Positions 1-8,784 of a stretch of 64,000 bases of DNA are shown here, piece by piece. The stretch covers positions 620,001-684,000 of the forward strand of contig JAFDVK010000012.1 in NCBI GenBank assembly GCA_018269005.1. The letters are read 5' to 3'. Origin of the DNA: Acidobacteriota bacterium. Lineage in GTDB: Bacteria > Acidobacteriota > Blastocatellia > Pyrinomonadales > Pyrinomonadaceae. Position numbers and translations under genes: made by a program. Each line of letters begins with the position of its first letter. Within the stretch, counting starts at the first letter, position 1. The notes under the pieces were generated by a model. That model did not search any database. It was not told the DNA's origin and saw nothing but the letters and a program-made list of their open reading frames with translations.

Positions 1-537
1 CCAAAAATCCTGAGTGACGATGTGGTTCGTAAATTGCGGGATCACGCCTTCGCCCCGAGGCGGAGCGAGAACGCGGTTCAGCACAGGCAGCCCGAACATA
101 TAAAGTGCAGCAAGCAGCGGCACCCACATTAAAAGGCGCGAACGGAAAGGCCGCGGTTTAATGCCGACCTTCTTGAGCATCCAGGCCGCAAGATCTTGAA
201 GCGCGACCACGTGGCATGCCCATCCGCAGATCCAGCGGCCGAGGACCAGAGTTGAAAGTATCGCAAGAGCAAAGAAGATAAAGCCGGCATTGATGGCACC
301 GCGACTCAAGGTCTGCATTGCCTCGGACGGTTCTATAGGCGATACGGTAGAGCCGGAGATCTGCCACTGGATAAAATGGGCTACCATCAAAGCCGTCAAA
401 AGGATAAGCGCGCCGGCGCGCCAGCGGCTGATCCTTGAATGCGGGATTTTCGCGGCGTTTTTTTCGGTGTTTGGGAGGACGGGCAGAGCCGTTGATCGCC
501 GGCCTTCGCCCGTCTCGCCTGTGCAGCTGCTACTCAT
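1..537 (-). CDS. NosR/NapH-like 4Fe-4S membrane protein (C-terminus cut by window edge)
   Basis: This frame is open from an ATG at 537 down to base 1 (179 codons), and a TAA lies in frame just upstream of the ATG. The N-terminus is Ser/Thr-rich. Membrane segments are predicted near residues 41-57 and 80-100. The second is followed by GRWICGWACH (C104, C108, H109) and LQDLAAW, which resembles the CxxxC polyferredoxin-membrane signature of NosR/NapH/CcoG-type proteins. In those families the motif holds or neighbours an iron-sulfur cluster used in electron transfer at the cytoplasmic membrane. The family assignment rests on this motif and the topology; the C-terminal ferredoxin part, if any, lies outside the window. 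No clear Shine-Dalgarno site precedes the ATG. Confidence 0.7.
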   Translation of the reverse strand, partial: MSSSCTGETGEGRRSTALPVLPNTEKNAAKIPHSRISRWRAGALILLTALMVAHFIQWQISGSTVSPIEPSEAMQTLSRGAINAGFIFFALAILSTLVLGRWICGWACHVVALQDLAAWMLKKVGIKPRPFRSRLLMWVPLLAALYMFGLPVLNRVLAPPRGEGVIPQFTNHIVTQDFW

Positions 538-615
538 ACTTAAACAACACGATGGTTAGCACGTTGGCCTTCTATGCGGATGATTTAAAGAAAATTCTAC
601 ACAAAAGACTTGCTA

Positions 616-637
616 TTTGCACCCGAACGGGTGTAAA
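616..637. promoter_or_regulatory. Near-perfect palindrome in divergent intergenic region
   Basis: TTTGCACCC and GGGTGTAAA arms surround a central GAAC, with one G/T mismatch. It lies between the leftward membrane protein and the rightward secreted protein. Neither side carries a T-run, so it does not look like a terminator. An operator or RNA hairpin is possible. Confidence 0.3.
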
Positions 638-733
638 AAGTAGGATACGTCTCCAAGACACAACTCAAGACTAACCAAGACGGGTAAAGACCGCGTTAAC
701 CACCTAGGTTAATTGTAATCAAGAAAAAAGACT

Positions 734-2806
734 ATGTTGAAGCCAATTCTAATTGCTTTGCTCCCATTCCTGTTTTTATTTAACAGTGGATCGAATGCCC
801 TGCTTTCGGGTGTGAATCCAAAACCCGATGGCTATTCAGGAACCTTGGACAAAATGCTTGTTGAGAGCGGCACCGTCTCGATGAGGGTCGATATGTTCAA
901 GATGAACGCGAAAGCGGGAATCGTACAGATCGATATGCCGATCAAGGCGAATTCGTTCTTTACGATACTGGTGTTCAATGACGAGCTTCGCGGGCCGAAT
1001 CCGGGCTCGATGGACCTTGAGGGCAGTTTCTCGGGCGGCACCGGCCGCTCGGCGCTGAGCTTCAACGACCTTGCACTAGAGAATCAGGCGTGGGAAGAAG
1101 GCGGCGATCTTGTCGTCCGAAGCGCACGAACGGGCACGGTCTATTTCCGGGTCGAGGGCCAGGAATATACCTACAACCCGATGATCCGCGGGCTTGTCGT
1201 TTCCGACGGCCGCTTGGTCGTTGCTGATGCTTTCGCTGCTTCGCTCGGACGCAAAGACCTCGCCGGCACCACCGTCGGTACGATCGGAGTGGACGCGAGG
1301 ATGCGGACGATCGAATCTTCGCAGATCGTTGATGGCGAGGTGAAGTCGGAAAATATGCCTGCGATGGCCCCGTCGGCCGGCACCGTTCCGGGTCCCGACG
1401 TTATAGTAGGTGACCTTTCCGGCCTTGCCCAATTCGGTCAAAGTTCGGGTACGCAGGTCGGCTTGGCCGTCGCGACGGACTCATGCAACTTCGGTACTGA
1501 AAATCTGCACTGGCAGGCAAATCCGAGCAATGACCACCCGGTCATTCCACAGAATCTGTACCGGATGTCGGCAAACGGCGATCGAATGGAGCAGATCGGC
1601 CAATCGAGCGTGAAGCACGCGTTCACGGCTCTTACCAACAACATTTGCGGCCTTGGCTGTAACGGCGTCGGCGGTTCGAATCTCGGTTCCGGCTGTTCGG
1701 ATCCTTATTCCGCAAGCTTGAATTCCGGTCCGAATCTCGGTTCACGTGCATGGATCAATCCGTTTACGGGTGATTTTCCGCGTGGTGATTCGGCTACGCC
1801 GAACAATTCGCACACCGGCCATTCGCACACCGGCACATCGCATCGCATTCTTGTTGAGATCAACGACCTTAATACGTCGATGAACGCCGGTGCGACCTAT
1901 TTTGCCGAAGGACAGTACATCACGCGCCATGAATATGACTGGTGTGCGACGCATCCGGGCCAGTGCAATATGTACAATAACGTGTCCTATCGTCAGTATT
2001 CTGTCAACGGAACTACAAGTCCATTCAGCTTTTCACCGGTCTCATCTACCGTCCGGACAAAGCCGGCGATCATGGCTTGGACCGGTGCGACGATGGTTGA
2101 CATCGAACCCGCACCGGGAGTGGATGGCATCGGAACCGTCGCTTACAAGGTGACGCAGCTCTCGCCGACTCTTTGGCACTATGAATACGCGATCTACAAC
2201 CAGAATTTGAATCGCGGAATTCAATCCTTCAGCGTTCCGGTAACTAGCGGAGATGCTACGAACATTGGTTTCCACGCACCGCCGCAGCATCCCGGCTGGG
2301 CAAATGACGGCACGGTCGGAAATGCAGGCTTCAGCAGTCAGCCTTGGGTCGGAACTGAAGCAAACGGTGCCCTTTCCTGGTCTAGTGAAAGTTTTGCCCA
2401 GAATCAAAATGCCAACGCGATCCGTTGGGGTACGATGTATAACTTCCGATTTGATTCGACCCACCCGCCTGTGGCCTCTACAGCGACGATCGGGTTCTAC
2501 AAGACGGGAGCACCCATCACGGTGAACGTGCAGGCCCCTGCATCGACGGCCCCGCCGGCGACATACACGGTCTCGGGCCGTGTTGTTAACAGCAGCGGAA
2601 TGGGCGTTGGAATGGAGCGTGTGTTCCTGTCGGGTAGTGTTGTCCGTGTCGGCGCTTTGACGAATCCGTTCGGGTACTTCATCTTCTCGTCAGTGACAGC
2701 AGGTGACTACACTATCGGTGTTGCGTCGCGAAGGTATACGTATCCATCATCGCAGATCACGATCGGCGGGAATATTTCGGATATTCTGATCACGGCCAAC
2801 CCATAG
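734..2806 (+). CDS. Secreted protein with C-terminal carboxypeptidase-regulatory-like domain
   Basis: The protein is 690 aa and begins with a hydrophobic signal peptide (MLKPILIALLPFLFLF, about residues 1-23). The body is rich in Gly, Ser, Asn and Thr, with a short repeated His/Thr stretch near residue 360 (SHTGHSHTGTSHR). The last ~80 residues (TYTVSGRVVNSSG..., then NPFGYFIFSSVTAGDYTIGV) fit a CarboxypepD_reg-like/transthyretin-like beta-sandwich, common at the end of acidobacterial exported proteins. The central ~560 residues match no family I recognise. It is probably exported and surface or periplasmic. The start has an A-rich upstream stretch but no strong ribosome-binding site. A strong terminator follows, so it appears monocistronic. 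Confidence 0.75.
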   Translation: MLKPILIALLPFLFLFNSGSNALLSGVNPKPDGYSGTLDKMLVESGTVSMRVDMFKMNAKAGIVQIDMPIKANSFFTILVFNDELRGPNPGSMDLEGSFSGGTGRSALSFNDLALENQAWEEGGDLVVRSARTGTVYFRVEGQEYTYNPMIRGLVVSDGRLVVADAFAASLGRKDLAGTTVGTIGVDARMRTIESSQIVDGEVKSENMPAMAPSAGTVPGPDVIVGDLSGLAQFGQSSGTQVGLAVATDSCNFGTENLHWQANPSNDHPVIPQNLYRMSANGDRMEQIGQSSVKHAFTALTNNICGLGCNGVGGSNLGSGCSDPYSASLNSGPNLGSRAWINPFTGDFPRGDSATPNNSHTGHSHTGTSHRILVEINDLNTSMNAGATYFAEGQYITRHEYDWCATHPGQCNMYNNVSYRQYSVNGTTSPFSFSPVSSTVRTKPAIMAWTGATMVDIEPAPGVDGIGTVAYKVTQLSPTLWHYEYAIYNQNLNRGIQSFSVPVTSGDATNIGFHAPPQHPGWANDGTVGNAGFSSQPWVGTEANGALSWSSESFAQNQNANAIRWGTMYNFRFDSTHPPVASTATIGFYKTGAPITVNVQAPASTAPPATYTVSGRVVNSSGMGVGMERVFLSGSVVRVGALTNPFGYFIFSSVTAGDYTIGVASRRYTYPSSQITIGGNISDILITANP

Positions 2807-2838
2807 TACCGGACCTCTTCACGAGGTACGAGCGAATT

Positions 2839-2873
2839 GAGCGGCCTTGCCGGAGATCGGCGGCCGCTCTTTT
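2839..2873 (+). terminator. Rho-independent terminator after the secreted protein
   Basis: GAGCGGCC (2839-2846) pairs with GGCCGCTC (2862-2869) across a 15-nt loop, followed at once by TTTT. It sits 33 bp after the stop codon at 2806. Confidence 0.8.
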
Positions 2874-2940
2874 CCTTTGCAGGAGTTCGACAGATGATGC
2901 TGCGATCAAAAAAAAATGCCTAAAGTCTTAATAATGCAGT

Positions 2941-2969
2941 TTTTCAAGTAGAAATACGCTACGGATAAA
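2941..2969 (+). promoter_or_regulatory. Possible sigma70-type promoter for the mre operon
   Basis: TTTTCA (2941-2946) and GATAAA (2964-2969) are 17 bp apart and about 150 bp upstream of mreB. Each box matches consensus at four of six positions. Apart from this and the terminator, nothing else is evident in the 310-bp gap between 2806 and 3117. Confidence 0.3.
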
Positions 2970-3116
2970 GTGTATTCTTTCTAATTAGACGTTTTGGGCG
3001 ACAGGCGGCCTTACTTTGCGCCTTTTCTGCACTACGCGCGGCAGATCCAGGCACTTCCCTCCCCGGTTCGTAAAACGGATCTAATAACCAAAGCTTTAGG
3101 AACTTAAGATCGGAAG

Positions 3117-4163
3117 ATGGCATTTAAGTCTTTATTTAGTTTATTTTCGAGCGATCTGGCGATCGACCTCGGAACGGCAAACACTCTTGTTTACGCGAAC
3201 GGACGCGGCATCGTGGTCTCGGAACCGTCGATCGTTGCGATCAACAAGGTAACGAACCAGGTCGAGGCTGTCGGGCGTGACGCAAAAGAGATGCTCGGCC
3301 GAACACCGGGCAATATCGTAGCGATCCGCCCGATGAAGGACGGCGTTATCGCGAATTTCGAAGTTACGGAAAAGATGCTCCAGCATTTTATCCGAAAGGC
3401 CCACAACGGAAAGTCTTGGGTCAGGCCGCGTGTGGTTATCGGCATTCCGTCCGAGATCACGCAGGTCGAACGGCGTGCGGTCGAAGACTCTGCATATCGT
3501 GCGAAGGCGTCAGAGGTTTACCTCGTTGAAGAGGCGATGGCCGCGGCGATCGGTGCCGGACTTCCAATCACCGAACCTCACGGCAACATGGTCGTTGACA
3601 TCGGCGGCGGAACGACGGACATCGCCGTCATCTCGCTTTCAGGCATCGTTTACTCGCGTGCCGTTCGTGTTGCCGGCAATGAGATGGACGACGCCATCAC
3701 GCAGTACATCAAACGCAAATACAACCTTCTGATCGGCGAGCGTACGGCCGAGGCGATCAAGATCGCTTTGGGCAGCGCATTCCCGCTCGAAGAGCCGCTC
3801 TCGATGGACGTTCGCGGCCGCAATCTCATCGAAGGCATTCCTAAGACGATCACGATGACCGATGAAGAGATCCGCGAGGCCCTTTCGGATGCGATCTCGA
3901 CGATCATCAACGCCGTTCGTGTCGCACTCGAAAGGACGCCGCCGGAACTCTCGGCCGACATCGTGGAACGCGGCATTGTCCTTACCGGCGGCGGCGCGCT
4001 CCTCAAGAATCTCGACAAACGCTTGATGATCGAGACCGGATTGCCGGTCGTGATCGCTGAGGATCCGCTCTCATCCGTCGTGCTCGGCACGGGCAAGATG
4101 CTTTCGGACTTCGAACTCCTCAAGCGTGTTAAGTGGGATAACTCGATGATGACCGGAAATTAA
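3117..4163 (+). CDS. mreB: Rod shape-determining protein MreB
   Basis: MreB is the bacterial actin homologue that polymerises under the inner membrane and positions the elongation machinery. At 348 aa this is full family length. The nucleotide-binding motifs are present: phosphate-1 DLGTANT (17-23), phosphate-2 DIGGGTTD (161-168) and the adenosine motif TGGGALL near residue 290. The amphipathic N-terminus [13 protein letters not shown] is typical of membrane-binding MreB. It is the first gene of mreB-mreC-mreD-mrdA-rodA-PBP1A, and the 240-bp AT-richer region upstream presumably holds the promoter. Confidence 0.97.
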   Translation: MAFKSLFSLFSSDLAIDLGTANTLVYANGRGIVVSEPSIVAINKVTNQVEAVGRDAKEMLGRTPGNIVAIRPMKDGVIANFEVTEKMLQHFIRKAHNGKSWVRPRVVIGIPSEITQVERRAVEDSAYRAKASEVYLVEEAMAAAIGAGLPITEPHGNMVVDIGGGTTDIAVISLSGIVYSRAVRVAGNEMDDAITQYIKRKYNLLIGERTAEAIKIALGSAFPLEEPLSMDVRGRNLIEGIPKTITMTDEEIREALSDAISTIINAVRVALERTPPELSADIVERGIVLTGGGALLKNLDKRLMIETGLPVVIAEDPLSSVVLGTGKMLSDFELLKRVKWDNSMMTGN

Positions 4164-4271
4164 CTTGAGTCCAAAGCCCCAAGTCCAAGGTCCAAAGAGG
4201 AACGTGGCAGGCGGAAGCCGTATTCTTTTCGGACGTGTGGACATCGAACTTTTGGATATTTGACCTATCGG

Positions 4272-5168
4272 ATGGTTGAGCGTAGTCAAAAGGATGTATG
4301 GCGATTGGCTCCCTGGCTAATGGTCGCCCTCCTGTTGTTGAATTTCGTTTTGATGGCCTTGGATGCCCGCGAAAGCACGTCGGGCAAGCTCGTGGTACGC
4401 TCTTGGACCCAAACCGTCGCCGACTTCGTCCAGTCTCCTGTAACGACCATCTCAGCCTCGGTATCGAACTACTTTTCTTCGATCGCTAACTTACGCTCGG
4501 CTCAGGACGAGAACACGCTGCTGAAGCAACGCGTTCAGGAACTAGAGGTCGAATTGCGGCAGAAGGACGGCCTTTCCAACGAAAACGAAAGGCTTCGCTC
4601 GCTCCTACAGCTAAAGGATGAGAGCAAGTACAAGGTCTTGTCTGCACGTATCATCGGCCGCGATCCGTCGGCGTGGTTCAACGCCTCGATAATCAATCGC
4701 GGCAGCCTCGACGGCGTATTGCTGAATATGCCGGTCGTAACGGACGGCGGCATCGTTGGGCGTGTTACTGCCGTGAGCCCGCTTACGTCGCAGGTCGATC
4801 TGATAACGTACAGCAAATCCGGTGTCGGGGGGATCGTCGGCGAAGTCGGGGCGACGAACGCGCTCGGTGTCGTTGTCGGCACGGGAAAGACGGACATCCT
4901 GGAGATGAAATATGTGCCGGGTACCGCCGAGGTCGAGGTCGGGCAGCCTATTTTCACGACCGGCCAGGACGGCATCTATCCCGCCGGCCTAAAGATCGGC
5001 GAGATCGTCAACGTCGTTCGCGGCTCGGCAACGACGGCACACAAGATCGAGATCAGACCGGCAGCGAAACTAAATTCGATGCAGGAGGTCGGCGTACTTT
5101 TGTACCAGCCGCCGCAAAAGCCTGAGTTCGAACAGCGTGTAACGCCGGAACAAACGAAGAAGAAGTAG
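4272..5168 (+). CDS. mreC: Rod shape-determining protein MreC
   Basis: MreC is a bitopic membrane protein that links cytoplasmic MreB to the periplasmic wall enzymes. This copy has a short cytoplasmic N-terminus, one membrane helix (APWLMVALLLLNFVLMAL), a coiled coil (about residues 70-110, QDENTLLKQRVQELEVELRQK) and the beta-domain (IIGRDPSAWFNASIINRGSLDGV...). The chosen start is ATG 4272. A TTG at 4260 in the same frame would add four residues (TYR before the Met) and cannot be excluded. Its stop codon directly abuts the mreD start. Confidence 0.95.
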   Translation: MVERSQKDVWRLAPWLMVALLLLNFVLMALDARESTSGKLVVRSWTQTVADFVQSPVTTISASVSNYFSSIANLRSAQDENTLLKQRVQELEVELRQKDGLSNENERLRSLLQLKDESKYKVLSARIIGRDPSAWFNASIINRGSLDGVLLNMPVVTDGGIVGRVTAVSPLTSQVDLITYSKSGVGGIVGEVGATNALGVVVGTGKTDILEMKYVPGTAEVEVGQPIFTTGQDGIYPAGLKIGEIVNVVRGSATTAHKIEIRPAAKLNSMQEVGVLLYQPPQKPEFEQRVTPEQTKKK

Positions 5169-5714
5169 ATGGAGGGAGTAAAGCTCACGATCGCGATAAT
5201 CATTGCCGTCGTTCTGCAGTGGACGCTGCGGAACGTGGCTGATTTCTTTATGTTCGTGGACTTTCCGCTCATCATCGTTGTCTATGCGGCCCTGCAGCGA
5301 AATTCGATCCGTGCTCTGCTCTTTGCGACGGTCTCGGGGATTGCCGTCGATGCCTTAAGCGGCGGACTTCTAGGGTCAAGCGGTTTTACGATGACGGTGA
5401 TAGCATTTATCGTCGCCGAGATCGCACGGCGGGTTTATCTGGACAACTTGCTTCTTCGGATACCCGTCATAGCTGGTGCAAGCATTCTTAGCAGCCTGAT
5501 CTATTTTGGTATCCATGAGTTGTTCGGTCAGGAGCCTGCAGGATCGCTTGTGTTCGTTGGCGCCTACTCGCTAATAGGTACAATGATCGCCGGCACACTT
5601 ATCTTTTTGCTCCTGGACGCCATCTCGGCAGGCAAACTAAAGCCCAGAAAACGAGAGATGTTCGCCCAGCGCCGTCAGACGAGGCGGCGAAATCCAATTC
5701 GGCTTACGAAATGA
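5169..5714 (+). CDS. mreD: Rod shape-determining protein MreD
   Basis: This 181-aa protein is highly hydrophobic with five to six membrane segments and a basic C-terminal tail (KPRKREMFAQRRQTRRR). That fits MreD, the integral-membrane partner of MreC in the elongasome. MreD is poorly conserved, so position is the main support: the ATG directly follows the mreC stop and mrdA begins 21 bp after its own stop. Confidence 0.9.
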   Translation: MEGVKLTIAIIIAVVLQWTLRNVADFFMFVDFPLIIVVYAALQRNSIRALLFATVSGIAVDALSGGLLGSSGFTMTVIAFIVAEIARRVYLDNLLLRIPVIAGASILSSLIYFGIHELFGQEPAGSLVFVGAYSLIGTMIAGTLIFLLLDAISAGKLKPRKREMFAQRRQTRRRNPIRLTK

Positions 5715-5735
5715 CGCCGCGGGCTTGAATCTTCG

Positions 5736-7628
5736 ATGAAGATCTACGATCACATACAGAATTTAAGTGCCAGGGTCGGCGCGATCCAGGTGATCGCATT
5801 TGTGCTGCTCGCATTGTTGGGTGCACGCCTTTATTACCTGCAGATCGTAAACGGCGAATATTACAGCGACCGGGCTGAGAATCAGCGGATCCGCTTGATC
5901 CCGATACCGGCTCCTCGCGGTGCGATCTTTGATCGAAAAGGACGCATACTCGTCGATTCACGCCCGATCTATAACGTCGTTATCTCGAACGACGGATTGA
6001 AGCATGCTGCCGGTGCGGATAAGGTCGTTGATTATTCATCGGGCCTGAGGCTCGAACCGCAGTTCGTGACCGAAAGGCTTTCGGTCTTAAAGAAGCAGAA
6101 TGAGTTCGAGTCGCTTGTCCTTAAAGAGAACGCGACGATCGAGGATATTGCGTGGGTCGAGGCCCATTCGCTCGAGTTTCCCGAGCTGCGGGTCGAACTC
6201 CAGCCGCAGCGGCATTATCCGCTTGGAACGACACTCGCCCACGTGCTCGGTTACGTAGGCGAGATCAGCCCGAAACAGCTCGAATCGGAGGTATATAAGG
6301 AAAAAGGATTTCGTCCGGGCGACATAATTGGTAAAGGCGGCCTCGAACAGTATTACGACGAGTATCTCCGCGGCCGGCCGGGATATAAGAAGGTAATTGT
6401 TGACAGCCGCGGCCGCGTGCAGAGCGAACTCGAGACCGTTCCGCCGCAATCCGGCCAAGACCTCGTAACGACGATCGACCTTGATCTTCAAATGACCGCC
6501 GAAGATCAGCTTGCAAAATCGGTAACAAAGCGCGGCGTGGTGGTCGCGATGGATCCGAATAACGGCGAGATACTCGCGATGGCGTCCGCTCCGTCTTTTG
6601 ACCCGAACATTTTCGTCAAAGGTGCTTCGACTCCGGAAGGCCGAAAGCAGATCGCCGAATATTGGAAGGACGAGACGCGTCCGCTTCTTAACCGTGCGAT
6701 CCAGGGGCGCTATCCGCCGGGTTCGACATGGAAGATACCGGAATCGGTCGGTGCCCTGCAGGAAGGCGCGATCACCGTCGCTCATTCGAACATGCTTTGC
6801 GGCGGCGGCATTACGATCGGCAACAAACTCACACGCTGTATGGGTAACCACGGCAGCCCACCCCTTGATACAGCGATCACGCGTTCGTGCGACGGCTATT
6901 ACTATCGTCTCGGCCTGAAGATGGGCATCGAGGGCATTATCAAGATGGTCGAGACGTTCGGCTTCGACAAACGTTCAGGCATTGACCTTCCGAACGAGAA
7001 AGTTCCTCAAACGCCGAAGACCTGGATGAAGTATGTCGTCAAACACGAGGGCAAATGGAGCGATATCCGCACCGTGTACGCTTCGATCGGCCAGGACACG
7101 GTCGTCGTAACGCCGATCTCTATGCTGCGTGCGGTCTCAAGCGTAGGAATGCGTGGAAAAGAATACATTCCGCATTTTTTGAAAGAATTCAAACCGATCG
7201 CGGCAGTCGGTGAAGAAGGCGATCCGAACTACATACCGGCGCGTGAGGGATTCACCTTCCAGCATCCGGAGCCGAATATCATCGAGCTTCAGCCTGCGCA
7301 GTGGGATCTCGTCCTCAAGGGAATGTGGGGCGTTGTAAATGCGGGCGGTACGGCCGGTTCGATACGCATTCCGGGATTTGATATCGCGGGCAAAACAGGT
7401 ACCGCACAGGTCGCCGAAGTCGGTAAGGATACTGGCAAGAACAAGGATCACTCGTGGTTCGTGAGTTTTGCACCGGCGTACAAGCCTGAGATGAGCGTTA
7501 TTGCTCTTATCGAGAACTCCGGGTTCGGTGCGGCAAATGCTGCTCCGGCCGTCAAGGCAATGTACGAATCATATCTCTCGCGAAGAGACGGCCAACAACC
7601 CGCAACTCAGGAGGTCGCTGCTCGCTGA
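5736..7628 (+). CDS. mrdA: Penicillin-binding protein 2 (elongation-specific transpeptidase)
   Basis: This is the monofunctional class B PBP that cross-links peptidoglycan during cell elongation. It has 630 aa, with an N-terminal membrane anchor (residues ~18-38), a pedestal domain beginning IPIPAPRGAIFDRKGRIL, and a transpeptidase domain. Active-site motifs are S330-TWK, S384-C-D and K553-TG. The SxD form of the second motif is normal for PBP2. It sits immediately upstream of its polymerase partner rodA, 32 bp away. Confidence 0.96.
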   Translation: MKIYDHIQNLSARVGAIQVIAFVLLALLGARLYYLQIVNGEYYSDRAENQRIRLIPIPAPRGAIFDRKGRILVDSRPIYNVVISNDGLKHAAGADKVVDYSSGLRLEPQFVTERLSVLKKQNEFESLVLKENATIEDIAWVEAHSLEFPELRVELQPQRHYPLGTTLAHVLGYVGEISPKQLESEVYKEKGFRPGDIIGKGGLEQYYDEYLRGRPGYKKVIVDSRGRVQSELETVPPQSGQDLVTTIDLDLQMTAEDQLAKSVTKRGVVVAMDPNNGEILAMASAPSFDPNIFVKGASTPEGRKQIAEYWKDETRPLLNRAIQGRYPPGSTWKIPESVGALQEGAITVAHSNMLCGGGITIGNKLTRCMGNHGSPPLDTAITRSCDGYYYRLGLKMGIEGIIKMVETFGFDKRSGIDLPNEKVPQTPKTWMKYVVKHEGKWSDIRTVYASIGQDTVVVTPISMLRAVSSVGMRGKEYIPHFLKEFKPIAAVGEEGDPNYIPAREGFTFQHPEPNIIELQPAQWDLVLKGMWGVVNAGGTAGSIRIPGFDIAGKTGTAQVAEVGKDTGKNKDHSWFVSFAPAYKPEMSVIALIENSGFGAANAAPAVKAMYESYLSRRDGQQPATQEVAAR

Positions 7629-7660
7629 CCTCTTGCGAGAAACGCCCGCTTAGAATCTAA

Positions 7661-8776
7661 ATGGTCGCCCTTACAGAACGCGGATTACGAGATTTTGATT
7701 GGCAAACGGCGGTTCTCGCCATCCTGATCTCGTTTTTTGGTGTCTGGCAGATCCATAACGCCGTTCCTTCGGAAAATTATTGGTCGAAGCAGATCTTCGG
7801 GATCGTCGTTGCGTTTATCGCGTTCGTTGTCGTCGCGTTCACGGACTACCGCCGTCTTATCGACGCAGCACCGATCTTCTACGCCTTCGGCCTCTTGCTT
7901 TTGTTTCTCGTGCTTACGCCTTTGGGCGTCGAGATCAATGGGCAAAAGGCATGGGTCAGGCTTCCGCTCGTCGGACAGTTTCAGCCTTCGGAATTCGTTA
8001 AGATACCGACGGTTCTGATGCTCGCAAAATACTTTGGTGCAAGAAAATCAGCCGTTCTCACGCTGCGTGAGGCATTGATCGGCGGGGCGATATTCGCGGG
8101 GCCTTTGGCACTCATAATGCTCGAACCGGATGCGGGGCAGGCGATCACATATTTTCCGATCCTTGCCGCAATGTTCTTTTTATCGGGCATCAAGATCCGC
8201 TATGTCATCATCGGAACAGTATTGGCAGCGGTGATGGTGCCGACGGCATATATCGTCGGCGTTAAGACCGGCAAGATAAAACGCTATCAGCAGGAGCGAA
8301 TCCTTGCGATCATCGACCCGGACAAGGTCGATCCGCGGGGCTATGGCTATCATACGATCCAATCTGTCATCACGGTCGGCAAGGGCGGCATTTCGGGGAT
8401 CAAGGGCGACCCTGAGACGTCGCAAAGCGTTTTGAAATTTTTACCCGAACCGCAGACGGATTTTATTTTTGCCGTAACTGCGGAAAACACAGGGTTTATC
8501 GGCTGCGTATCACTCCTGCTTGCGTATGCCTTGCTGCTCTCGCGAATGATCGCGAGTGCAAGACAAGCTTCCGACCGTGCGGGAATGCTTGTTATAATGT
8601 CCGTCGTCTGCGGTCTGGCCTTTCAGATATTTATGAATGTCGGAATGGCCTTAGGTTTTCTGCCGGTGATCGGTGTTCCGCTCCCATTGATGAGCGCCGG
8701 ACTGTCGGCGATCCTTTCGACGTTCATCGCGATAGGGTTCGTGGTGAGCGTTCGAATGAGAAGGTTCGTCAACTAA
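7661..8776 (+). CDS. rodA: SEDS peptidoglycan glycosyltransferase RodA
   Basis: RodA polymerises lipid II during lateral growth with PBP2. The 371-aa sequence has about ten membrane helices and SEDS hallmarks: INGQKAWVRLPLVGQFQPSEFVKI, then LEPDAGQA, and a C-terminal GVPLPLMSAGLSAIL (GxPLPxxSxGG-like). The ATG is 32 bp downstream of mrdA. The next gene, a bifunctional PBP, starts 8 bp after the rodA stop, so the genes are almost certainly co-transcribed. Confidence 0.96.
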   Translation: MVALTERGLRDFDWQTAVLAILISFFGVWQIHNAVPSENYWSKQIFGIVVAFIAFVVVAFTDYRRLIDAAPIFYAFGLLLLFLVLTPLGVEINGQKAWVRLPLVGQFQPSEFVKIPTVLMLAKYFGARKSAVLTLREALIGGAIFAGPLALIMLEPDAGQAITYFPILAAMFFLSGIKIRYVIIGTVLAAVMVPTAYIVGVKTGKIKRYQQERILAIIDPDKVDPRGYGYHTIQSVITVGKGGISGIKGDPETSQSVLKFLPEPQTDFIFAVTAENTGFIGCVSLLLAYALLLSRMIASARQASDRAGMLVIMSVVCGLAFQIFMNVGMALGFLPVIGVPLPLMSAGLSAILSTFIAIGFVVSVRMRRFVN

Positions 8777-8784
8777 GAGGTTTT

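Noticed and set aside
616..637. Palindrome at 616-637 as a terminator
   Set aside because: Neither strand has a T-run after the stem, and it lies between divergent genes, so termination is not expected there.
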